In this document: one piece after another, positions 9,772-18,540 of the stretch
Position numbering within the stretch: the first letter of the stretch is position 1
Layout of the letters: each line of letters opens with the position of its first letter
Assembly: GCA_964451365.1 (NCBI GenBank)
Contig: CAYVIB010000007.1
Span: 1 to 64,000, forward strand
Source of the DNA: CAYVIB01 sp964451365
GTDB taxonomy: Bacteria > Pseudomonadota > Gammaproteobacteria > Pseudomonadales > Cellvibrionaceae
DNA length: 64,000 nucleotides
Direction: 5' to 3'
Translations under genes and position numbers: made by a program
Notes under the pieces: generated by a model
The model's database searches: none
What the model saw: only the letters and a program-made list of their open reading frames with translations
Told to the model about the DNA's origin: nothing

Positions 9772-10725
9772 TCAACCCGCAGGAAAGAAATTCAACGTAT
9801 AGTTGGTCGTCGTCGTCGACACCTGCATCGCGCCAAAATTTATCAGCATTATCCTGGCAACCAGTCGGCGCTCAAGATCCGCATCATTCAACTCGCTGGA
9901 AACAATATCCACCTTCGACACTTTTCCGGAAGCTTCAATAACAATTTTGAAAACAACACGGCCTTCCAAAGTTGGGTTGCGGCGAAGCGCGCGGTTGTAA
10001 ACGTTAAATATCGCCGCTTTGCTTTGCTCCATGACTTTACGAATATCTTCCACGCTGCGCGAAGCGGTGCCGCCGGAGTTGAGGGATTTTCTCGTGCTGG
10101 TATTTCCCGTTCCGGATGTGGTGGCGATTTTACTTGCGACGCGAGTGGATTCCTTACCTGACAGCGCGATACCGCCGGTATCGCGACTGAGGTTTTGCGT
10201 GTTGATACCGCCGCTGCTTTTATTTGCCTGACTGGAAATAATCGCGCGGTCCAATTCGGCGGCTTCGCCGGTGGATTGCGTAAGATCGTCGTTGACATCA
10301 GACAAATCGAAGGAGTCGCGCATTTCAGAAAGCGCGTCCGCGAATTGGTTAATTTCCGCCTGTGCTTCCTCGCGTGCCTGTTCAACCAGCTTGGCCGGTT
10401 CAGGCTCCGGTTCGGGCTCTGGCTCGGGTTCGGGTTCGGGCTCCGGTTCTTTTTCTTCCGGCTCTTCCTCGGGTTCCGGTTCTGGCGGCGGTGTCGGTAC
10501 CGGTGTTGGCAATTGCTGTTCTTCAATTACCACGCGTGCCAGTTGCGGTGGAAGTTTTTCCAGTTCCTCGCGCTTCGGTTCCGGTACGTCAATAAACGGT
10601 ATTGCGATGCTCGCAATTAAAAAGGGAATGACGAGCCAGCCGAATATTTTCCAGTAACGGCGATCATCCTCCTGGGTGGAACTCCAGGGCAACAACAGAT
10701 TGGGTGGGGCGATTAGAATTGCCAT
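9772..10725 (-). CDS. TonB-like protein with AgmX/PglI-type C-terminal domain
   Basis: This 317-residue protein should couple the neighbouring ExbB/ExbD motor to a partner in the outer envelope. It has one N-terminal transmembrane segment (about residues 26-45), then a proline/glutamate-rich stretch with a run of about nine EP repeats (about 75-110) that probably forms a rigid periplasm-spanning rod. A polar linker follows, then a C-terminal domain (about 220-317) with the pattern VVFKIVIEASGKV of the TonB/AgmX/PglI superfamily. Its ATG overlaps the stop codon of the upstream ExbD gene by one base. It is the last gene of the operon, just before a strong terminator. Membership of the TonB superfamily is well supported; the cargo or receptor is unknown, and no TonB-dependent receptor lies nearby. 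Confidence 0.85.
   Translation of the reverse strand: MAILIAPPNLLLPWSSTQEDDRRYWKIFGWLVIPFLIASIAIPFIDVPEPKREELEKLPPQLARVVIEEQQLPTPVPTPPPEPEPEEEPEEKEPEPEPEPEPEPEPEPEPAKLVEQAREEAQAEINQFADALSEMRDSFDLSDVNDDLTQSTGEAAELDRAIISSQANKSSGGINTQNLSRDTGGIALSGKESTRVASKIATTSGTGNTSTRKSLNSGGTASRSVEDIRKVMEQSKAAIFNVYNRALRRNPTLEGRVVFKIVIEASGKVSKVDIVSSELNDADLERRLVARIMLINFGAMQVSTTTTNYTLNFFPAG
10396..10450. repeat. Low-complexity GGCTCSGG/GGTTCGGG tract encoding EP repeats
   Basis: A near-perfect hexamer repeat inside the TonB-like gene encodes alternating glutamate and proline. Such tracts can change length by slippage, which would alter the length of the periplasmic rod without breaking the frame when whole hexamers are lost or gained. 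Confidence 0.7.
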
Positions 10726-11249
10726 TAGCCCTCCCCAACTTTCGGCGCGTTTTCATCCGGTACCTGGGTGACCGCCAGGGCAATGTTGCGGTAATCCGCT
10801 TTGGCACTGGTGGTCATTATTTTTTTCAGTAGTGTGTAGGGGATTTCCTTGTCGCCCATAATAGTGATATCACGTCCCTTGGCGGCTTCCTCTTCGTTGC
10901 GATAGGGTTTGCGCGATGCGAGGTATTCGAGTTCTTTCAGCAGCGGCTGAATTTCCACTTCCTTGCTGTTCATTACCGTATCCACTTTCGCCACGGTGCG
11001 ACCGCCGACAATAATGTTTTCCCCGTCCACCATGATCATCAGGGTATTCTCCGGTTTTTGTTCGGCGATGGATTCGGGCAATTTAATGTCTTTATTGGAT
11101 TGCAGCACTTCCACTTCGGATGAGTTCACCAACAGGAAAAATACCAGGATGGTGAATATGTCCATCAAAGACACCAGGTTCAGACCGGCCTGTTTTTTCG
11201 AGCGTTTGTGGTGACGCGCCATGCGCTTTGCGTGAATCGACTGCTTCAT
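10725..11249 (-). CDS. ExbD/TolR family protein, motor-competent copy
   Basis: The 174-residue protein has a basic N-terminus, one transmembrane segment (about residues 24-43) and a periplasmic domain, as in ExbD/TolR. The segment carries the sequence SLMDIFTILVFF, whose aspartate matches the proton-carrying residue of the family. It should form, with the ExbB homologue, a proton-driven stator that powers the TonB-like protein encoded next. Its start overlaps the end of the first ExbD gene by 4 bases and its stop overlaps the TonB-like start. The second ExbD gene in this operon lacks the aspartate, so this copy is the likely proton path. Confidence 0.88.
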   Translation of the reverse strand: MKQSIHAKRMARHHKRSKKQAGLNLVSLMDIFTILVFFLLVNSSEVEVLQSNKDIKLPESIAEQKPENTLMIMVDGENIIVGGRTVAKVDTVMNSKEVEIQPLLKELEYLASRKPYRNEEEAAKGRDITIMGDKEIPYTLLKKIMTTSAKADYRNIALAVTQVPDENAPKVGEG

Positions 11250-11788
11250 TTCGCACCTCCCTTGCCTTTTGCCGGTGGTGGCGCATCGCCAAGGGAAATG
11301 GCCGGGAATAATTCAGCTTCGACAACGGAGGCGGCGACTACCGCTTTGAAGCTGCGCACGGTGTCCATGGATCTGACGATGGTCTGGTAGCTGGTATCCG
11401 GTTGCGACAAAATCAGAATATCTTTTTTCTCTATGCCTTTTTGCTGCAGCAGGCGTTTGACTTCCTGCAATACCGTGGAGAGCATTTTAAAATCATAAAC
11501 CTGCTCGCCGGTTTCGTCGTCCTGGATTTTCGGCACTCTTTTTAATGGCGCGCCGGCGGGGTAATTAATTACCATCTGATCGTCTTCGATTACCAGTTCG
11601 AGTATTTCATCTTTTGGATCTTTGCTTGGCTCTGAATTGGAGGCGAGGTCAGGCAAGGTCAGATCGAGCACGGTGACGTGGGAGAACACCATACTCATCA
11701 AAAGCACCGGAACCAGGATGATCATCAGGTTCATAAAGGAAGTGATATCGAGATCCGCTTCCTGATTTCTGAGTCGTCGATTTCGCAT
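11246..11788 (-). CDS. ExbD/TolR family protein lacking the usual membrane aspartate
   Basis: The 180-residue protein has the ExbD layout: a short charged N-terminus, one membrane helix (about residues 17-38) and a periplasmic domain that ends in a proline/glycine/lysine-rich tail. In the helix the sequence SFMNLMIILV places asparagine 20 where ExbD/TolR proteins normally have the proton-carrying aspartate. It may thus be a structural partner of the neighbouring aspartate-containing ExbD rather than an independent proton path; that is inference. It starts 40 bases after the ExbB gene and overlaps the next ExbD gene by 4 bases. Confidence 0.85.
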   Translation of the reverse strand: MRNRRLRNQEADLDITSFMNLMIILVPVLLMSMVFSHVTVLDLTLPDLASNSEPSKDPKDEILELVIEDDQMVINYPAGAPLKRVPKIQDDETGEQVYDFKMLSTVLQEVKRLLQQKGIEKKDILILSQPDTSYQTIVRSMDTVRSFKAVVAASVVEAELFPAISLGDAPPPAKGKGGAK

Positions 11789-11828
11789 AGCGACCGCCAG
11801 CTACTCCGTCTTTATCAATTTAAGTGTT

Positions 11829-12494
11829 TTAGCCTGCTGAAGAATCCGCCGCGCGCGAGCGGGTATTAAAAGCGTTTGCCGCGGACATAATGTTCAAACA
11901 TTTGACTCCAGCCATTTCAAGACTGTCGACGATTTCAGTGGTTTTGCTTTGCAGGAACGCGTGAAGCAGCAACAATGGAATGGCTGACATCAGGCCGAAC
12001 GCGGTGGTGTTCATCGCCACCGAGATACTTTGCGAAAGCAGGGATGCTTTTTCCGCCGGGTCGGCATTGGCCACCGCGGTAAACGCGGCGATCAAACCCA
12101 TAATGGTGCCCAGCAGCCCCAGTAGTGTTGCGATGTTGGCGAGCGTTGCGAGATAGCCGGTGCGCTTTTCCAGGCGCGGCACGGCTTCCATCACGCCTTC
12201 TTCCATGGCGTATTCAATTTCCTCGCGCCGGGGAGTCTGTTGCAGACGGGCGATGCCCGCCGCCACAATGCGCCCCACCGGTGCACGGGTACTGCGGGCC
12301 AGATCGATCACGCCACCGAAATCCTTTTTGCGCAGCATCGGCAGCATGCGGTCGAAGGCGCGGCGGTTTGAGGTTTTGGACACACTCAAAAAGACCCAGC
12401 GCTCTATCCCCAGGGCCAGCCCTATCACCAGCACCAAGGCGATGGGGTACATAAACGGCCCACCGTTCTGGAAAAAACTCACTACAGTATTCAT
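11829..12494 (-). CDS. MotA/TolQ/ExbB family proton channel protein
   Basis: The 221-residue protein has three hydrophobic segments (about residues 15-33, 110-135 and 155-180) in the ExbB/TolQ pattern. The motif NIATLLGLLGTIMGLIAAF and the later SVAMNTTAFGL segment contain the conserved pore-lining threonines. It should form the pentameric channel of an Exb-type motor in the inner membrane. A strong GGAGG sits before the ATG. It is the first gene of the motor sub-cluster and is separated from the upstream small exported protein gene by 272 bases that contain a hairpin repeat, so it may also have its own promoter. Confidence 0.9.
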   Translation of the reverse strand: MNTVVSFFQNGGPFMYPIALVLVIGLALGIERWVFLSVSKTSNRRAFDRMLPMLRKKDFGGVIDLARSTRAPVGRIVAAGIARLQQTPRREEIEYAMEEGVMEAVPRLEKRTGYLATLANIATLLGLLGTIMGLIAAFTAVANADPAEKASLLSQSISVAMNTTAFGLMSAIPLLLLHAFLQSKTTEIVDSLEMAGVKCLNIMSAANAFNTRSRAADSSAG

Positions 12495-12592
12495 AAAGCA
12501 ATTGCCTCCACGTTTTTGCTCTTAATGTAAAAGGGGTACAGAATTTTTTGCTTTCTTTGATCGAATTTGGTGTTGCCCTTTTTTCGCTTAAT

Positions 12593-12643
12593 GGCGGGTG
12601 GTGCCCGAAGTGTCGGACCATTGCTTACCCGCCCTACAATAGT
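12593..12643. repeat. Dispersed GGCGGGT...ACCCGCC hairpin repeat, copy 1
   Basis: The arms GGCGGGT (12593-12599) and ACCCGCC (12627-12633) enclose GCCCGAAGTGTCGGACCA, followed by CTACAATAG. Nearly the same unit recurs at 60935-60983. The stem plus a highly conserved loop points to a REP-like mobile repeat; it sits in an operon gap, where it could affect RNA stability. Confidence 0.7.
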
Positions 12644-12766
12644 CAATGTATTTCTTATTTTGTGTTACAGTCGACAAACCCGTCTATTTAGACTAGTACA
12701 TGTTTGACGAAACAGTGTTACCTGGTTCAAAAACTACAATCAAAAAGTGCGCAAGCCGCCAAATAT

Positions 12767-13057
12767 TTATTCGTCCGTTGCCATCTGTGCCTGTTCTATT
12801 TTCTCCAGGAAGTCGATATGCCGTCGGTGCTCGCTGCGCTCCACATGGCCGAAGGTATCCCCAATCTGCCTGCTGAGGGGTTGATACAGAATGGCATCGT
12901 CCTGGGCGGCCTGCCAGGGCACAATATAAAGTACCTTGGGCTGCTCCTGGTTACCGGTGATGGTGTCGGTAATATTAACCTCATTCTGGGCCACCGCGCC
13001 GAATGCGCAGCTGCCGGCCAGAACTGCCAGCGCCAATTTCAGAAAAAATCTGTTCAT
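12767..13057 (-). CDS. Small exported protein of the TPR/ExbBD/TonB locus
   Basis: The 96-residue protein starts at ATG 13057 (a GTG lies one codon upstream) and has a clear signal peptide with a likely cleavage after FGAVAQ. The mature part of about 70 residues is hydrophilic, with no recognised domain. The start overlaps the stop codon of the upstream TPR lipoprotein gene, so the two are translationally coupled. It is probably a small periplasmic component of the same machine. No function can be assigned from the sequence. Confidence 0.65.
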   Translation of the reverse strand: MNRFFLKLALAVLAGSCAFGAVAQNEVNITDTITGNQEQPKVLYIVPWQAAQDDAILYQPLSRQIGDTFGHVERSEHRRHIDFLEKIEQAQMATDE

Positions 13058-13755
13058 CACTCTTCTCCCGCTTCGATACGGCGTTCAAGGTCAACGATCC
13101 AGCCTTCCAGTTTTTTGTCCTGTCCCGGCGCAATTCGCTGAGCCATTTTGTAGTGTTTCAATGCATCGGGTAATCGCCCCATATACAAATCGTAAAGCAC
13201 GCCGATGTTTTTGTGGGATTCCAGATGGTGGGGCCATACTTCCAGCGCTTGCAGATATACTTTTTCCGCTTCAGCAAATTTCCCCTGCTCGCGCAATAAA
13301 ATGCCCAACTGTGAATAGGCGTCCATATTGTACGGATTGGTTTCCATGGCGAAACGAAAAGCTTTTTCCGCTTCATCGAATTGTTGTTTGCGCCAATGAA
13401 CCAAGCCGAGGTTCACATACGGACCGGACAACGTCGGATAGGTTTCGGTCATCAGCGTCAGAATACCTTCAGCCAGCTCCCAATTATTATTTTGCATCGC
13501 CTGCTGTGCGCGCACGAATTCCTGCTCGGCCCTGCCGGGTACGGAAACCTTGTTCGTTAAGTAAGGGTTGGGAATAAGCTCCAATGGCGGCTCTGCTGTG
13601 CCCTCACCCCCGGATTGCGTTTCTGCCACGGTTTCTTTTTTGGCTGGTTTTTTCCCTGTCGGCAAACTTTGGCAGCCTACGAGAAGAACGCCGGCCGTAA
13701 TGACGCAGGCCAACTTAAACATCCACAATATACGGCCGGGGTTAGTAAATGCCAT
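13057..13755 (-). CDS. TPR lipoprotein (232 residues)
   Basis: The protein has a lipoprotein signal peptide with lipobox LVGC at about residues 25-28, then a short polar linker and several tetratricopeptide repeats (about 70-225), for example the helices around NLGLVHWRKQQFDEAEKAF. The start at ATG 13755 is chosen because GGAGG lies 5 bases before it; it overlaps the preceding gene by 14 bases. A serine follows the lipid-carrying cysteine (CQS), so the outer membrane is the expected location. TPR lipoproteins beside Exb motors (for example AglT/GltE in Myxococcus gliding, YbgF/CpoB in Tol-Pal) act as periplasmic scaffolds; its partner here is not known. Confidence 0.85.
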   Translation of the reverse strand: MAFTNPGRILWMFKLACVITAGVLLVGCQSLPTGKKPAKKETVAETQSGGEGTAEPPLELIPNPYLTNKVSVPGRAEQEFVRAQQAMQNNNWELAEGILTLMTETYPTLSGPYVNLGLVHWRKQQFDEAEKAFRFAMETNPYNMDAYSQLGILLREQGKFAEAEKVYLQALEVWPHHLESHKNIGVLYDLYMGRLPDALKHYKMAQRIAPGQDKKLEGWIVDLERRIEAGEE

Positions 13756-16621
13756 TACTTACCTCCAGCTTGCGCTCCTCTTTGCCATAACGGGCGGGCA
13801 ACAGCCTTGCCAACGCAGCAAAACTTTGTTTTACCCAATCGTCGTAAATGCCGTCCCACGCGCGTTTGGCGTTGGCGGTGTGAATTTCTATGGCTTTTTC
13901 CTCGAAAGGATATGCCTGCTCTTCCAGCAGGATTTCATATTGCTCCAGCGCAAGGTCGTCGAGCCCCTTCGGCCGTTCGGAATCCATCAGGTCGCGACTG
14001 AGCTGGCCGTACAACATCCCGATGCGGCTGTTGGCCTCGGTGGCGAATTCGGCGATGCCGTAATCCAATACCATTTTGTAGGATGCGAGGGTTTTATCCA
14101 TCGCCGATTTCTTTTTCTTTAAACTGTTTTTAAGCGGTAGAGTAAGTTTTACCGCGCGATAGCGCTCATATTCATTGTTGGCAAATTCGGTGGCCGCAAA
14201 CGCGGCGAGGTATTTTGAGCGCTCGGTGCGTTTACCGCCGGCAGCCCTGTCTTCGTCAATTAATTTCTGCAGCCAATAATTGCGCTTGCCGCTGTCGCCG
14301 GTCTGGCCGTAGAGTTCCACCAGGTGATAACGCGCTTCGGTCGCCAGGTCGAACGGCTGCGGATAATTATTGGCGTAGGCGCGATATTGTTCGATAGCGT
14401 CGTTGATACGGCCGGTTTTCTCATAGAGTTCGGCGGAAAGGTACTGCGACTGCCGGCGCACTTCCGGGTCCGCACTGTTGGAAGCCATTTCCCCCAGCAC
14501 ACCCGCCGCTTTCGTCCACTGTTCGGATTCCTGGTAAATCACCGCCAGTTTCGGCGCAATGGTCGGTGTTAGCTTATGCTCGGGATAATTGCGGCGAAAA
14601 TCCAGTAGCACCGCTTCAGCGCGCGACCAGTCTTTCAATTCCATCAAATGATTCGCCGCGTCGTATTGACCGCTGATGGCGATATCACTGCCCGGCGCAA
14701 CCTCTTTCAGGCTTAGTAATTTTTCCACCGCGCCAGGCAGGTCGCCACCGGCCACCTGCAGTTCGGAGGAACGATAAATGGACGCGGCGATGCGCTCGAC
14801 AATCTGCGGCCGGTCGGGATCGCTCGGTTCAATTAACGCCAGGGTTTTGCGATAGGCGAATTCCGCCCCGGCGTAATCCTGACCGTCGAAATAGCTGTGC
14901 GCCAAAATAAGCCACGCAGTTTTTTGCAGGGATTTTTCCGGCGCGGGCTGCCATTCCGTCATGCGTTTGGCAATGGTGGCGGCGCGCTGGGCATCACCCT
15001 TTTCAAACAATTCCTGCGCGGCTTTGGTCAGCACGGCGGGGGCGCGTTCGTCCTGCGGATAGTAATCGGCAAAACTGATGGCGCTGTTGATTTTACGCGT
15101 TTGCCAGTGGGCTCTTTCCGATTCCACCACGCGGTCCACCAGCATTTGCAACGTAACAATCGCGGCGTAACCGGCCTGCGGACCCTTGCCCTGATCCAGA
15201 TATTGGTAAGCCACCGTTTCGTAAGCGTCCACCGCGTCCGGCAGGTTGCCCGCTTCAAAATACGCTTCACCCATCAGGAAGGCCATTTCCGGAGTTTTCT
15301 TGTCCTGCGGGAAAGTGGCAACAAATTGTTTGTAATAGGCGGCCGCTTCCAAATATTGTGGCAAGGGGTTGTCGGGTTTTTCCTTTGGCCGATTGCCGGC
15401 GGCAACAAGCCGGTCATATTCCTCGTTCAACGCTTTTAAAGTCTGGGCATCGGCATGGTAATAACTGGAAATCTCATCCAGGTATTGATGCAGGTACGGA
15501 TATAAAGGCTTGCGCTCCTCTTCCGTGCGGGTGTCCCAGAATTTGCTGTAAACACCGTAGGTGTTTACGTACTCCTCCTTGGCCGGCAGGATCAGGCTGG
15601 GAAAATCGCCAAGCTTGTAAGTTTCGATGGCTTTTACACTGAACGACGGCGCCTGGTCGGTGGTGGGAAAATGTTTTACGTAGTGACGATAAGTTTCGGC
15701 GCTATCGCGGAAACGCTCCTTCTCCAGATACAGATCACCCAAATTCATGTACAGCAAATACTGGTAATGACGCACACCGATATTGGAATAAATATCGGTA
15801 ATGGTTTGCGCGCCATCGAGGTAGGAGAAGGTAATGCTCATTACGCGCAGGGTGTCGGCCACCAGGTTTTTCTGCGTGTTGCTGAGTTCGTCGACACTCT
15901 GGCCTTCCACCAGTAAACCGTCGAGCACTTCGGTAAATGAATCGATAGAGGCGCGGTAGCGGTTGCGTTTAAACTGGGACCAACCTCGCATGTACACGGC
16001 GTTGGCATAAAAAGGTGTATCGCGCCCCACAGAAACAACCTTGCCATAAAGCTGTTCCGCCAGTGCGTAGTCGCCGGCGTTAAATGCCTGTTCCGCGCGA
16101 CGGAATTCCGCTTCGGCGGAATATTTCGAATCCGGGAAACTGGCTATGAGTTCGCTCAGAACACGATTGGATTCCTCCAACCGGCCGTCCATCGCGTAAG
16201 CCTTGGATAGCTGGTAAAGCAGGCGCTCATTGTTGGCCTGCGGCAGTGCGCCCTGCTCGCTCATATCCACCAGTTCTTCGTACATGGTGATGGCGTCATC
16301 GAAATATTCGCCCTGCTCCGTTGCTTCCAGCTGTCGGTTTTCACTGTTGGCCATCTCGATGTCCGCCAGGCGCACCAGAATTTTCTGTCGCACTTCCGGG
16401 TCTTTCGCCACTTCCAGTGCCGCACGATAACTTTCCTCGATCTGGTCGAGCGCCACCTGCGGCACCGGCATTTCCTGCGCCTCGGGAACCTTGGCCGGTT
16501 CCAGATCGGCCAGTGTCGGGCCGTAATTGGGGCCGCCGTCTCCGGAAAACCACGCGCAGCCGGTCAGCGTCATTACACCAACCAGGGTTGATACACCAGG
16601 CAGCAGACTGAAAGACTTCAT
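13742..16621 (-). CDS. Large TPR lipoprotein (959 residues)
   Basis: An N-terminal signal peptide ends in lipobox LTGC (about residue 22). Nearly all of the rest is alpha-helical with many tetratricopeptide-like repeats, for example around NAGDYALAEQLYGKVV, EAGNLPDAVDAYETVAYQY and KTGRINDAIEQYRAYANNYP. The protein is probably anchored to the outer membrane and forms a long solenoid scaffold in the periplasm. Its start overlaps the end of the 640-residue gene by 4 bases, and its 3' end overlaps the 232-residue TPR lipoprotein gene. Its size and position match the large TPR proteins of Agl-Glt-like loci, but orthology cannot be settled by eye. Confidence 0.85.
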   Translation of the reverse strand: MKSFSLLPGVSTLVGVMTLTGCAWFSGDGGPNYGPTLADLEPAKVPEAQEMPVPQVALDQIEESYRAALEVAKDPEVRQKILVRLADIEMANSENRQLEATEQGEYFDDAITMYEELVDMSEQGALPQANNERLLYQLSKAYAMDGRLEESNRVLSELIASFPDSKYSAEAEFRRAEQAFNAGDYALAEQLYGKVVSVGRDTPFYANAVYMRGWSQFKRNRYRASIDSFTEVLDGLLVEGQSVDELSNTQKNLVADTLRVMSITFSYLDGAQTITDIYSNIGVRHYQYLLYMNLGDLYLEKERFRDSAETYRHYVKHFPTTDQAPSFSVKAIETYKLGDFPSLILPAKEEYVNTYGVYSKFWDTRTEEERKPLYPYLHQYLDEISSYYHADAQTLKALNEEYDRLVAAGNRPKEKPDNPLPQYLEAAAYYKQFVATFPQDKKTPEMAFLMGEAYFEAGNLPDAVDAYETVAYQYLDQGKGPQAGYAAIVTLQMLVDRVVESERAHWQTRKINSAISFADYYPQDERAPAVLTKAAQELFEKGDAQRAATIAKRMTEWQPAPEKSLQKTAWLILAHSYFDGQDYAGAEFAYRKTLALIEPSDPDRPQIVERIAASIYRSSELQVAGGDLPGAVEKLLSLKEVAPGSDIAISGQYDAANHLMELKDWSRAEAVLLDFRRNYPEHKLTPTIAPKLAVIYQESEQWTKAAGVLGEMASNSADPEVRRQSQYLSAELYEKTGRINDAIEQYRAYANNYPQPFDLATEARYHLVELYGQTGDSGKRNYWLQKLIDEDRAAGGKRTERSKYLAAFAATEFANNEYERYRAVKLTLPLKNSLKKKKSAMDKTLASYKMVLDYGIAEFATEANSRIGMLYGQLSRDLMDSERPKGLDDLALEQYEILLEEQAYPFEEKAIEIHTANAKRAWDGIYDDWVKQSFAALARLLPARYGKEERKLEVSNGIY

Positions 16622-18540
16622 TGTTCCGTTTCCTCCGTTTTCGCATCTTCCGAAGGAATCATTTGCGTATCCGGTCCATCCACTGGCGGCCGGCCGGCGT
16701 TGGCCCGCGCTTTGTCGTAGATACGGGCAATGGCGAGGCGGCTTTGCGCCAGGTAACCGTTCAGGCGCTCTCGCTGCCGATTCAGCACAGCCACCACCTG
16801 ATTGCGCAATTCGTTCTTGGTGTTTTCCACCGTGCGGTCGGTAGCAACTATTTGCCGCGAAAGGCGCTCTTGTGCCTGAGCCATTTTTGCGCGATAGGGA
16901 TTGAGATCGGGCGCGTCGCCGACAATGCCACTGACTGTTTGGTAATTTTCTTTTACCTGCTTCAGGGTTTCATCCAGATTGTGCAGCGTCTTGAGCACGC
17001 GCCAGCGCCGCACGGAAAACTGCTCGCTGGTATTCCATAGCAGTAAGCCATGGTAACGGCGAACCGCTTCTTCATTTTCCTCGATAAAGGGGTCGCTTTC
17101 GCGCAACAGTTCAACTCTCTCTTTCGCTCGCGTTACACGCTCGACCAGATCCGCCTCGTCTTCATTGGCGAGGGCAAAATAGTCATTGCCGGCGGTGATA
17201 TTCTCGATCCGTTCGGCCAGTTCAACACGTTGCGCTTCCATCGCGGCAATTTTCCGGCCCAGCTGTTGTTGCGCGAGCAGGTTGGTTTTTTCGGTGCGGT
17301 TGAATTCGCGCTCGTCCAGCATTTCGCTGTAAAAATTCAATTTTTCCTGCCACTGATACAAACTCTCCTGCACGGCCAGCAAATCACGCAGGGTCTGCGC
17401 CAGCTGCTGGAATTCCTCTTCGGAAAATAAATGGATCAGGTAACTCAACTGGGGCGACAGCTGGTTTTCCTCCGCGTACTTCAACCAGTTCAATTCCTTG
17501 TTGCTTTCAATGCGCAAGGCTTCCAGCAGGGAGTCGCCCTGCAGGTTGGCAATCACGTCGTCCAGTGTGGCGATTTCGGCAACAAATTTGGCTTCAGCGC
17601 TCTGGAATTTTTGCAGGGCGAGGCCCTCCGCACCGAGTTTTTCGTAAGCGTAAGGAACGGCGATTAATGATTCCTGGCTGTTTTCATCGATCAGCGAGCT
17701 GCGGCTTAAATACTCCCAGGGTTTCAATGCCTCCTCGAAATTTTCCATTTCCGCCGCGGCCCAACCATAGCCAAGCAATGCGCGGCCGGAAAGCGGGCTG
17801 TTCAGGCGCACTTTGGTAAATTGTGAAATTGCGTCCTCGTGGCGGCCGGAAAATAAATAACTGTAACCGGCGGCGGTCATCGCTTTGTCATACAGCGCTT
17901 TATGTTCGTCCCGCTTGTATTGTGTAACACCGAGCAGGTTAAAATAATTTATCGCCTTGTTGTAATTTTGTTGTCGCGCCCAGGCCGAACCGAGATTGAA
18001 ATAAACATAGGGAAGCCAATTTTCGTCGGGCTTTTTATCATCCAGTATTTGTTCGGCCAGGTTGATTTGGTTTTGTTTGATGGCGAGATTGATACGCAGA
18101 ACGATTAACTCGTTAAGCAGGTCTTCTTCCGGTTCTTCGCTGATATGTTCCAATGCGCTCTGGGCACCGGCCCAATCCTCGTGCAGGTAACGCAGGCGGG
18201 CGATGTAAAACCAGGCGGCGTCGCGCGCGTCAATCGAACGGTTAGCTTCCAGCACGCGGTCAAAAATATCGCCGGCATAATTTTCCATGCCGTAGGCCAG
18301 GGCGAATCCACCTTCCATAATTTCGGGATTGTCGCCGTGGCCCTGGACACCGCCGCGCTGTTTGGCCACCAGCAATTCGGCCAGCGCCTCCATATATTCA
18401 CCCTGGTAGTACTCATAGAGGGCAACGCCATAACGCAAGTCCGCAACGGCGCTCAGCGGTTTGTCCGCCGGTTTTGCGGCTGACGAAACACTGAATAAAA
18501 GAACGGCTAAAAAAAGTGTTCCGGGTTTCACAACTGCCAT
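16618..18540 (-). CDS. Exported TPR and coiled-coil protein (640 residues)
   Basis: The protein starts with a signal peptide (hydrophobic core about residues 9-20, cleavage near SSAAKPA). Residues of about 35-330 contain tetratricopeptide-like helix pairs such as ARQQNYNKAINYFNLLG and YLFSGRHEDAISQF. Residues of about 370-610 are rich in E, Q, R and K with heptad character and are probably coiled coil. It should be a periplasmic scaffold. It overlaps the flanking genes by 13 and 4 bases, which shows tight operon organisation. Confidence 0.8.
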   Translation of the reverse strand: MAVVKPGTLFLAVLLFSVSSAAKPADKPLSAVADLRYGVALYEYYQGEYMEALAELLVAKQRGGVQGHGDNPEIMEGGFALAYGMENYAGDIFDRVLEANRSIDARDAAWFYIARLRYLHEDWAGAQSALEHISEEPEEDLLNELIVLRINLAIKQNQINLAEQILDDKKPDENWLPYVYFNLGSAWARQQNYNKAINYFNLLGVTQYKRDEHKALYDKAMTAAGYSYLFSGRHEDAISQFTKVRLNSPLSGRALLGYGWAAAEMENFEEALKPWEYLSRSSLIDENSQESLIAVPYAYEKLGAEGLALQKFQSAEAKFVAEIATLDDVIANLQGDSLLEALRIESNKELNWLKYAEENQLSPQLSYLIHLFSEEEFQQLAQTLRDLLAVQESLYQWQEKLNFYSEMLDEREFNRTEKTNLLAQQQLGRKIAAMEAQRVELAERIENITAGNDYFALANEDEADLVERVTRAKERVELLRESDPFIEENEEAVRRYHGLLLWNTSEQFSVRRWRVLKTLHNLDETLKQVKENYQTVSGIVGDAPDLNPYRAKMAQAQERLSRQIVATDRTVENTKNELRNQVVAVLNRQRERLNGYLAQSRLAIARIYDKARANAGRPPVDGPDTQMIPSEDAKTEETEQ

